From the NCBI GenBank assembly GCA_943735955.1, contig OX030957.1, positions 5,745,801-5,809,800 on the forward strand: a stretch of DNA of 64,000 nucleotides, given 5' to 3'. Every line of letters begins with the position of its first letter. The first letter of the stretch is position 1. Position numbers and translations under genes: made by a program. Shown piece by piece: positions 1-9,630 of the stretch. Below the pieces are notes generated by a model. That model searched no databases. It was not told where the DNA came from and saw only the letters and a program-made list of their open reading frames with translations. This stretch comes from Piscicola geometra. Its lineage: Eukaryota > Annelida > Clitellata > Hirudinida > Piscicolidae.

Positions 1-311
1 TTTATCTTCTCTTCTTCATGGTGCTGATTATGACTCCTTAATAGGACAATATTTTGTTGATTTGTCTATGAGAAATGTGATTTGCATCGTCGAAATTTCT
101 AATAGTTCGGACAGAAATATTTTTTTAAACATTGTAAATAAAGAGAATGCTAAGTTAAATTAAATTCAATTGTTGAAATAAAAATGAAGAAAAAACGTAT
201 TTAATAAAATTTTAAAAACAGCATTTAAAAATGTTTTAACCACATTTATAGATGTTATCTTTTGACGCGTGACGCTGTAAACAAACAGACGAAAATGATA
301 AACTTAAAAAA
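1..311. other. 5' flank of the lectin/WSC/EGF gene
   Basis: AT-rich sequence with no coding signal that I can support. It directly precedes the signal-peptide exon of the lectin/WSC/EGF gene and so should contain its promoter, but I see no convincing TATA box or initiator. Confidence 0.4.
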
Positions 312-3300
312 ATGTCTTTTCCACCACCAATCGTAACAAACACCATCCACTTACTTCTTCTTTCCTCCTTGTTATCTACTGCGAACGGTGAGTGGTTGCA
401 TGGTTGCATCGTACCATGGTAGCATGGGGTATTTTGTTTTGAGGTTGAATGAAGAATACTGAGTTAAAGATTGTTTAGAACTCTTAAAAGCGTGATATAA
501 ATATAATTAATTGATTGATTGATTGATTGATTGATTGGTAGATCTCACAGTACTCATCTTCACTATGTTTCGCTTATCAATTAAATGCAAAACTTTAACT
601 ACACCAGAGAAATCAAATGTTTTACTTGAAAAACTAAATTGGCATTTTAAGTCAAAGTACACCACACTATTCACCAACCCTTCAACAGGCATTTTCATCA
701 ATGTGGCGTTGAACAAGAAAGTGAAAACCAATGCGAAAAGCTCCTTCCTTCTGTCGGTCATGGTCGATGGTCGATTCGATGCCACAGCCTACGCCTACAA
801 CTTCCCACCACAGGTCTGCCAATTCGAATGTTTCTGATGGTCTATATGGTCTTTTGTCAATCAACAGCGCAAATGGGCATCAAAGCAGCATTTGTTGGTA
901 ATTCTGAAATGCTATTAAAACTGGAACATTTAAAAAATAAATGAGTCAACCAAGATTTTTTTTAAATGAAATGATTTAAAGTAAATCATAACCGACACAG
1001 ACAACTCCTAATTTCATGATTGACCTGGAGGGTGCCTACGTCGTGCAGTTTGTGGTCATCCATCTGCAAGAAGAAGCCATCTCAAGTTAGCAATGCATTC
1101 TCTTTAGCATTTGCCACATGCTTGTTCGTAGCCAATTCTCTTTTTCATTGTACAACCTTAAAATGTTATCCAAAACATCTAAGACTTTTGTCAAATATTT
1201 TTGCCATCCCAGAAACATTGAAAACATTAAAAAATTCGAACGAATATTGAACTTGATATTAGACACAGCTCCAATTGTCCTGAAATCTCTCTTTTATAAA
1301 TGTTTCATTTAAAGAGAATTTGAGCTTGAAAATGGAGGGATTCGGGGTGAGGCTCTCTGAAGAGGGAAGCGTGCGTGTGAAGGAGATGCACGTGTGTGAG
1401 TACTCCAGGCAGACGATCTCCTATGTGCACCCCCTCAAAGTCGAGTGCCAGAGAAAAGTTTATTCTCGTGTGGTGGCCATTGTGGTTGAAAATAGGTGAG
1501 TATCGTTTGAAGTTGCTTTTCTGTGTTTCCTTGATGGGCCTATATCTGCTTTTTTTAAATTCAAATATTTTCTTATCGGTAACAATATTTATTGCTGAAT
1601 TGTGCAAATGTTGTATTCGGATAATTGGATTATATTTAAAATGTTATAAATATATTTTTGTTTTTCTAGTACTTCTGTGTCCAACCTAGTGCTCGGAATG
1701 GCCGAAGTGGAAGTCTTCTCACGTGGTGTGTTTTCTACTCACCGCCGAGTTTCGTTAAAATTTAGTTATTTATTTATGAAAAATTAAATTTAGAAATCAA
1801 AGTTTTAGTTATTTATTTATATAATATTCAAAAAGAGTTTTCCATTTTTACAGTTATCACTTCTCAAACTGACGTAGCTTTTGGCAAAGAAGTTTATTTT
1901 GGAAATAAGGAAATCGAAAAGTCGACGAATAAAGTGACCAGCAAGCTTGGTTCGGACATGCATTTCAAAGCTAAGTGGATGTTTGTCGACCTGGCAAACA
2001 AGTTTTCAATCTTCCGCCTGGTTCTGCACACATGGTTTAATCCCGCAGGTAGAACATATTTTCAATTTTAAGCTTCAAAATTAAAATAATTACAGAATAT
2101 AGATTATAATCTATTCTCATAATTAATTAAATTAAAAGTGAATAATTAATGGAAGGCACGACCAATACTCTCTAAATCTTCACCTCCATTTTCACAGACT
2201 CAAACCACCCGTTAGATTACTTCGTTGCGAGGCTAGCAAACGACTTGAAAAACGAATCAATTCCCTTCGACATGGAGGAACATGAGATGTGCAACCAGCA
2301 TTCTTCCGTGGCGGAAAGCAGGATGCAAATGATATGCGACCAAGTTTCGGCTGTCCACCAATACGTCATCATTCATAAAGCACCTTCCAGATTGAGCATG
2401 GAAGAGATGTACGTCACGAAAATTGAAGTCTATTTGAGGGGTTCGTATAGGATAATTGAAAGATTTATTTTATATTTTTAATAATCAATCAACTTAAATT
2501 CCTATATTCCTCCATGCATTCGTTTAGGCTAGAAAAGTAAAACGTCTAATTTCTCGTTTTGTTTAAAAAAGACAAATTTTTTAAATGACTAAAAACTCAA
2601 TTAATCATAAATGAGCACAAAATAAATTAAATGAAAATCCCTAACGCAGACACGAAGGCGAAAGAGTATTTTCTGGGCTGTTACCTCTGGCAGGAGGACC
2701 TCCACTTCGTCGACGACAGCGTCAAGAGTGTCGATGAGTGCATGCACTTTTGTGAGCTGAACCACATGCTGTTCTCAGCCATCTCGGTTCGATTGAGATG
2801 ATTTACAGTTTTATTACTATAAATAGTATTAATAAAAACTCACCACCAAACACCTTGGTGTGTCCATTCATCCCTTAATAAACAAAAATACATCTAATAA
2901 ACCCATCACCCGTCAAACCCATACATTTCGTCGACGTCATCCATCCCAACATAAAACTTGCCTCGACTCCTTTTCAGCCACAGACTTAACAATCAACTTA
3001 GACAACTTACCTGACTCCATCGATTTCTTTTATAATACCCTTACTACTATTCTTGATAATAACTACCCTACTAAGTCCATCACCACTAGGTCATCTGACC
3101 CACCATTCATCAGCCCTTTCATCAAATCTCTTCTTCGCATGAAAAATCACCACATGCGCAAGGGTCATCATCAACTAGCCGCATCCATCACCATTCGTAT
3201 CAAAAACATAATCATCAACACCAATCACTCCACATTGAAGAATTGTAGGCGTGGTAGCAAAGCCATGTGGAAAACAGTAAACCTACTCAGAGGCAAGGGA

Positions 3301-6300
3301 GCTCCATCTCTATCGTCAAATCGATCTTCTACCTTGAATTCGGATTCCCTCAACAATTACTTTGCTTCCACGTCTACAATCCCATCCTATGTCCATCCTC
3401 CATTTAAATCAACAGCACTGTATACTCAAGACCATGTTAACCCTATCACCATATTTAATCTTCTCACCATAAAATGCCCAACTGGTACCGGCTCCGATGG
3501 CTTGCCACAATGGTATCTCCAACTAATTGCACCCATAATCAGTACTCCACTTTCCATCATCTTCAACAATTGCATTAACACTTCTTATTTTCCTCTTCAG
3601 TGGAAATCCAGCATTATTCATCCCATCCCCAAAACTAAACATCCAATATCGCCTCAAGACTTTCGCCCCATTTCAGTCACTCCAATATTATCACGCCTTC
3701 TCGAAAAAATCATAGTTTCTCAATATATATACCCTTGCTTCAATCACCCATCAGTAATACCTATTCTTAAAGATCAATTCGCCTTTCGCCCATCAGGTTC
3801 TCCCACTTCTGCCATAATTGCTATCACGTCTACCATCACTTCACTTCTCAAAACTAATAGTCATGTTCACCTTATTGCTCTTGACTTTACTAAAGCCTTT
3901 GACACTCTTGATCACCATACCCTCGCCTCCAATCTTGCACTTCTTCCTCTTGATGACAACATATATAACCTTCTCATTTCATTCCTTTCCAACCGATCAC
4001 ATTCCACCATTTATTTAAATCAACTTTCCAGTATCCTTCCCATCAACTCTAGCGTGGTCCAAGGCTCAGTTCTTGGTCCATCTACCTTTATAATCAACGC
4101 CTCTTCACTTCAACCCTATCACCCTTCTAATTATATTTTAAAATTCGCTGACGACACCTATCTCATTATTCCATCATCTAACACCCACACCATCCAATCA
4201 GAGCTTGAATCCCTCTCTAAGTGGGCCAAGCTTAGTAATCTCTCACTCAACCTCAAAAAATCATTTGAACTCATAGTCCATAATAGTTATAAACGCATCA
4301 CACCACCAGCTTTACACCCTTCCATTCAACGCACTAACAAACTCACTATCTTAGGTATCACATTCACTGACACCCTTAACATTTCACCACACATAGATCA
4401 CATTATCAATAAATGCTTTCAAACTTTTCATGCCATCAAAACAATCCGTTCCCATGGACTCTTTGGTGCCAAACTCTTTGACATCACTGAGTCCCTCATC
4501 ATCTCTCACCTTAAGTATGCAGCTCCTTCTTGGTCTGGTTTTGCTAATCAGCCACACATTAAGCAACTCCAGTCCCTAATTAATAAACTCATAAGACTTA
4601 ACTACCTTCCCTCTTTCTACCCATCTATCACTTCTATGTTTACCACTTTAGACACCAAATTATTCTTTAAAATATCTAATAACTCTGACCACGTTCTTCA
4701 CAATTTCTTACCCCCCCTTAAAAAATCTACTCATAACTTAAGACCCCGTAAACACAATTTTAATATCCCTATATATACTACGCTTGAAAGTAAAACATTC
4801 CTCCCTCGTCTTCTTAAATATCACATTCTATAGCTTACATTTATATTTATATTATCATCTCTGATTCTTATTACTTATTTATCTACTTAATTATTACCTA
4901 TTCACCATATCCTTTGTCTTGTAGTATTTTTTTTAAAAAACCATTATCATTAGCATCAGTATCCTATAATTATCTACTATTATCTTATGCAACATGTAAC
5001 ATGGCCTGCGTCTGTCAAACCGTGATTAATAAAGACAAGAAAAAAAAAAAAAAAAAAAACTAATAATAGTTATTCCTACTTTTTAAAATAAAAAAATTTG
5101 ATTTCACTTTTTACACTGCCATCAATGAATTAAATAAACATCATCGTCATCATCACCAACATCATCATCATCATCACCATTATCATCATCATCATCATCA
5201 TCCCCATCATCATTATCATCATCATCAGCATCATCATCATCAAGGAGGCAAGAATCTGTCACTGCAGCAATGAGATAGACGTTCAAAAGACTCTGCGACT
5301 TGAGCTCTGCTACCGTTCGTGTGTCTTGGACGGGAACCCGTGTGGAGGCTACAGAAAGTACAACTTCTATGCCAGTGGGCCATATTTGTGTGCATTTCAT
5401 TATTGAATTAAAGGCCTATTTAGATATATCCAAAGAATTTTAAAATTCATACAATTATTATAATATCATAACTAAACAAAATAAAATGTTTTTAATATAT
5501 CGAATGTAGAAAAAAAACTATAAAATGTCTATTTGATCCTATTTAAAACCAACTTCAAGATGAGCTTGCGGAAAACTTTAGTCGTTTGAAAGTCGGTTGT
5601 TTCCTTGAGGTGGAAGCCAAGGTGGAACGAGCATTTCTCTCGAACTCTGAGGCGTTGTGTTTTGACTATTGCATACTGCATTCCACTCCATACTTTTCCA
5701 TACAAGTGAGAAATACAATGCCACGAACGATAACACATACGTTTTCACAGTTGAGCCCTCTATCACTTCTTAATCAATTCGAAACTTTTCGAATCAGACA
5801 CAGAAATGCTCATGCGTGGACGCCTTCAGCACGCCTGCCGACTGTTCAGACTCTACGACGACTCTGAACACTGTTTTCAAATGTGCGTTCGCTCATTTTT
5901 ACGGTTTTATCAAAAAAATATAAATATAATAAACTCACAAAACTCACAAAATTTAAAAAAAAAACAACAATATAAACTGCCTTCAATCTATTAAAATTCA
6001 TTTTGACATGAGTTTATTTTACATTCACAAACAGCCTTCTCGTTATACTCCACTGTACAATTTATACTCTACTCGTTCTCAATGATAAAAAAAATAAGTA
6101 TAAATCTAATAAGAATATTCATCGACTTATGAATATTCATCGAACCTCTCAAGACTGCAACAACCACTCCGAGTACTTGGACACGTGCAGCAAAGGTGTC
6201 CACCACTGCAGCAACGGCAGCCTCCTCACCAACCACCAATGCCAGAGTGGCGTGTGTGAGATGGGGTGGCAGGGAGACTCGTGTTTGGAGCAAGGTTTGT

Positions 6301-8170
6301 GCGGAATGAAGTTATGAAGATTTAAGCAGGGTTAAGTTAGGATTAGGTTAGGATTAGGTTAGGATTAGGTTAGGGTAGGATTAGGTTAGAATTAGGTTAG
6401 AATTCGGTTAGGGTTAAGTTAAGATTAGGTTAAGACTAGGTTAGGGTAATGTAAGGTTCAGGGTTGAATGCGCTTTTCATCAATAACCTTGTTTTTCCCT
6501 TCTGAAGGCTGCTCATCCGATGCAAGCCAGTGCAGCGGCGAGTGTCGAAAATACAAAAAAGGTGCTTTATTCTTGACACATTGGGAGAAAAACTAACTTT
6601 ATTTGTATTAAATGGACTTTAATTAATCTAATTAATATTATTGATAATTACTTGAAACAATTTTTAACAAATAATTTCTTCCTAGGGGCTGTGGAGTTCG
6701 AAGAGTGTGCCTGCGACTCAGGTCTATTGAGGCCCTACCGACAAAGTCCCCAGTGCAGCATTGGTCAGTGCTTTTGATCATACACGTGGTTCCAATATTT
6801 ATACAATAAAAGTTATTATATTGCATTAAAATCATTTTAGAAGTTAATAAATAAATAATTAATTTAAAATTTAAAAAATATATATTATTTTTATTCACAG
6901 ATAGAGACGAATGCCTTGAAGGTAAAATTTTTTAGAGAAGGAACAAATGAATTTAAACAAGTTGATCAACGATTTATTTAAAAGAAACTTAAATACAAAC
7001 TGAAAATAAAGAAAGACTCAAAAGATTCTGAACTAATGATCAGTTTCTAAGGCAATTCGCACTGTTTAATCTCATTCAAGTTTTTAAATCTTTCCATTTT
7101 CCCTCCAATGACGACGACTCCATGCTTGCGTGCACACCTCAGGCGCGTGCGGAATCATGAGTTACGAGTGCACAAACCTCCTCGGCAGCTACACTTGTTT
7201 GTGCAAGGAGGGTTATAAAGTCATGAACGGAACGTGTACAGGTGGGTCGAACGAGGTCAAGTCTATTGAAGAGTCAATGCTTTTGATCATGTACAGGTGG
7301 CAGAACAGACTTTCGAGCTGGGAAACTAACGATGAATATTTTCTCATTTAGAATCCATCTCTTTTTGGAGCAAAAGATCTAAAATAGAACCAATTATTAT
7401 TCACAAAAATGATTCAAAACTACTTTTTCATCACACACACACACAGATGAAAACGAGTGTGTGCAGGCAACGGTGTGTCCCGAAGCGAACACCCTCTGCT
7501 CCAACCTGGCAGGCTCCTATGAGTGCATTTGTGTGCCCATGTACAGCCGCATCGATGGCGTCTGCACCAAAGACCTATATAACATTCGTGAGCGCTGTTT
7601 TTAAAAAGCTATGATAACTTTTATTATTATTATTATTAATATTACCGTCGGTATTTTTTTGTGTGGAAAGATTTATGACAATTTATTAAATAATACAACG
7701 TAGATTTTTCCGGTGATAAAATAATTTTAAACGGATTTAATTTTTAACGACTTCCAGGCAGAGGAAGGTTGAGTGTCAACTTGATGTCAGTCGCCAAGTT
7801 CACAGCCATCGCAACGATCTTCATGGTGCTGGCCTGTCTCTTCATCACAGGTGGATCTAAAGTATGAGTGGCAACACGTCCAAAATTTTAAAACCCGGGT
7901 ATTCGGCCCGTTCCCTCAATTCTCGTTGCCGTAAAATTAAAATAAAGGATTGAACCGGATCGTCATCAAATTGAAAGCATGATACTCTGCACAATGCATA
8001 CTTTTAAAATGATTAAGTTTTTGAAAGCGTTAATTGGTAAATTTGTGTGTTTTATTACATTAATATGTTATTTAATATATAAATTCCTTCAAGTTAAAAA
8101 GACCAAAGCCCTTCAACGTGTAGCCACGGACCGGAGCCAAGTTCCCAACGTTTCCAACTTTCCATTATGA
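312..8170 (+). CDS. F-type lectin (x2) / WSC (x2) / EGF type I membrane protein
   Basis: Nineteen exons with consistent phases: 312-387, 542-813, 1001-1085, 1315-1495, 1670-1725, 1854-2048, 2198-2440, 2650-2786, 5245-5374, 5560-5705, 5804-5882, 6154-6294, 6508-6561, 6686-6763, 6901-6921, 7143-7241, 7447-7587, 7758-7850, 8094-8170. They encode about 767 aa. Residues 1-25 are a signal peptide. Residues ~77-223 resemble an F-type (fucolectin) domain, with NVALNKK at the start, a DLEGAYVVQFVVI strand and GMAEVEVFSR at the end. A second, more divergent copy fills ~224-369 and ends KIEVYLR. WSC domain 1 (~370-458) carries FLGCYLW and CGGYRKYNFY; WSC 2 (~459-533) starts VGCFLEV. EGF-like cysteines follow, then two calcium-binding EGF modules (DRDEC, DENEC). 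A helix near residues 723-741 precedes KKTK, a stop-transfer signal. Family knowledge suggests a surface carbohydrate-binding receptor; ligand and role are unknown. If exon 18 were read through, the stop would instead be at 7865-7867. Exons 3 and 13 are the least certain. Confidence 0.8.
511..538. repeat. (TTGA)n microsatellite
   Basis: About seven tandem TTGA units lie just upstream of the splice acceptor of exon 2 of the lectin/WSC/EGF gene. TTGA/TCAA tracts also occur in the dispersed TATAGCGC repeats elsewhere in the window, so this may be a remnant of one of them. Confidence 0.7.
2830..5059 (+). mobile_element. 5'-truncated non-LTR retrotransposon (LINE)
   Basis: The insertion contains a long open reverse-transcriptase frame, an AATAAA signal at 5028-5033 and an A-tract at 5040-5059. 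It lies in the intron between the two halves of the first WSC domain of the host gene, in the same orientation. The 5' end is truncated: there is no endonuclease domain, and the reading frame is open only back to 2836. I could not define a clean target-site duplication, so the left boundary is approximate. The A-tract and the undamaged frame suggest a fairly young insertion. The reverse transcriptase is of the general jockey/CR1/L2 type; I cannot assign the clade without a tree. Confidence 0.85.
2836..4833 (+). CDS. LINE reverse transcriptase (5'-truncated, otherwise intact)
   Basis: A continuous frame of about 660 codons without stops. It codes for the linker upstream of the polymerase and then the reverse-transcriptase domain. 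Numbering from 2860: FRPISVTPIL near residue 268, LDFTKAFDTLDH near 340, VVQGSVLGPS near 394, and the catalytic FADDTY box near 429, in which the usual tyrosine before ADD is phenylalanine. Thumb and connection sequence continues to a stop at 4831-4833. There is no methionine at the beginning, as expected for a copy truncated during target-primed reverse transcription, so translation from this copy is doubtful. Codon use favours C and A, unlike the host exons around it. Confidence 0.88.
   Translation, partial: KLTTKHLGVSIHPLINKNTSNKPITRQTHTFRRRHPSQHKTCLDSFSATDLTINLDNLPDSIDFFYNTLTTILDNNYPTKSITTRSSDPPFISPFIKSLLRMKNHHMRKGHHQLAASITIRIKNIIINTNHSTLKNCRRGSKAMWKTVNLLRGKGAPSLSSNRSSTLNSDSLNNYFASTSTIPSYVHPPFKSTALYTQDHVNPITIFNLLTIKCPTGTGSDGLPQWYLQLIAPIISTPLSIIFNNCINTSYFPLQWKSSIIHPIPKTKHPISPQDFRPISVTPILSRLLEKIIVSQYIYPCFNHPSVIPILKDQFAFRPSGSPTSAIIAITSTITSLLKTNSHVHLIALDFTKAFDTLDHHTLASNLALLPLDDNIYNLLISFLSNRSHSTIYLNQLSSILPINSSVVQGSVLGPSTFIINASSLQPYHPSNYILKFADDTYLIIPSSNTHTIQSELESLSKWAKLSNLSLNLKKSFELIVHNSYKRITPPALHPSIQRTNKLTILGITFTDTLNISPHIDHIINKCFQTFHAIKTIRSHGLFGAKLFDITESLIISHLKYAAPSWSGFANQPHIKQLQSLINKLIRLNYLPSFYPSITSMFTTLDTKLFFKISNNSDHVLHNFLPPLKKSTHNLRPRKHNFNIPIYTTLESKTFLPRLLKYHIL
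5142..5243. repeat. (ATC)n microsatellite at a splice acceptor
   Basis: About 100 bp of imperfect ATC/CAT trinucleotides runs to within two bases of the CAAG acceptor of exon 9 (5245). It seems to replace a normal polypyrimidine tract. In the opposite direction it reads as an aspartate-rich open frame, which I treat as an artefact. Confidence 0.85.
6325..6450. repeat. Telomere-like TTAGG/ATTAGG tandem repeat in an intron
   Basis: A run of TTAGGATTAGG units, period about 11 bp, drifting into TTAGGG and TTAAG variants, lies in the intron after the exon ending at 6294. The complementary motif CTAACCCTAACCCC also appears near 54,710 in another intron. Confidence 0.75.
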
Positions 8171-9630
8171 TGAAAAGCAATGGTTTGGAAAATAGTATTT
8201 GAAAATCAAGATACTATATATTTTCTAAAACACAATTATTGTTTCATAACATTATAATAGGTAAACTAGGAATAATACTAAGAATGAAAATGCTATTTAA
8301 ATACTCGACAAAAACAATTTGTAACTGAAAAGCATTTATGTAGGGAATAATAATTTAATATTAAACATTAGAGATTCTGATTTTTCTGCAAAAACCAAAT
8401 AAAAAGAGCAAAGCTTCTTGTCTATGTATCACAGTTGGGCAATGCACATCAGAGCAATATTCCTTTTTAGTCAATTTAAGTTAAGTCCGTTTAAAATACC
8501 GAATCCTGAATGCCCGCATACTAAATGTGAAACGGGTTCTACGTAAACCTTTCGGAAAAGATACCCAAGCTCGGGATATACAAGTAGTTGTTGCAATATA
8601 TTTTTAATGCATATCAGAACTCGGGGATTTATGAATGGTGTATTAAATAATCTAATTAAAACCTCCTGTTTATAATCTATAACAAAACATATTTATAAAC
8701 TCTGTTTACTATAGAATTCAATGAAATCGGTATTTAAAACTCAAATTATAAGAGTTTGTTTTTATAACTTCTAACTAATAAAACATAAAATCATATTTGT
8801 TAAAAAGGAATAAATACAAGAATTGAGCATAGAGTACAAAGACGACAAATAAAAAAATTATGAAACTAGGAAGGCATCAGGGCAGGCATAGAATCCACAA
8901 AGTTTACAACAAAAAAATTCACTGGAAAAGATCAGATGAAAATGTAAAAGTCACACTTTTGGCCCGACTCAACTTAAATAAACTAGCACAGACATGCGAA
9001 TATCACTGAATTGTTAATCATTACAACTGACAATGGAAACAATTGCACTGGTTTATGCTAGTGCTTACAACTTTACATTCACTACTCACCAGAAATCTTT
9101 CAAGCCTTTTAATAAAATTTAATTATAATGTGGAGTAATAATATTAATTACTTTAATATGTGAAAAAAGTAAAACAAAGAACAAAAAATTATAATTAAAA
9201 TTTATTTCTCAAGAAAATTAAGACTGACTCTAAATAATCTATAGAAGTGAATTGAACAAAAAGTTGCAACATGCAATTAACAATTAAAATGACAAGGCAC
9301 ACAATACCACAACAATTTGATTTGAAAACACGCAATTTTCCACAAAAATTATTTAATGAAAGTGGCGAGTAGAATTATTTGAAGTCTAAATGTCAAATAT
9401 TAAATATCATATACTCCTGATTATGATGGCATGACTCATACTGGCGATTAATTGGCAGTCATGGCGAAATTCTAAGGGACAATGGAAGTAGCTGCTTCCT
9501 ACTGTGTATCCGAGTCCTCAGTCAGTGATTCCTGCGTTGGCAATGGTAGCAACGAAAAATTGTTATATTCAGATGGAATAGTTAACAAATAAAATTGACA
9601 TTTTGTAACAAATACTTTTTGACTTAACGC
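8171..9630. other. Convergent intergenic region
   Basis: AT-rich spacer between the 3' ends of the + strand lectin/WSC/EGF gene and the - strand Bcl-G-like gene. It should hold both 3' UTRs. A possible poly(A) signal AATAAA for the + gene is at 8398-8403. I see no further coding exon or RNA gene. Confidence 0.5.
8398..8403 (+). terminator. Candidate poly(A) signal
   Basis: AATAAA lies 228 bases after the stop of the lectin/WSC/EGF gene. The hexamer is common by chance in AT-rich DNA, so the assignment rests on position only. Confidence 0.35.

Noticed and set aside
5122..5400. Aspartate-rich - strand frame
   Set aside because: It is the reverse reading of an (ATC)n microsatellite joined to the antisense of WSC exon 9.
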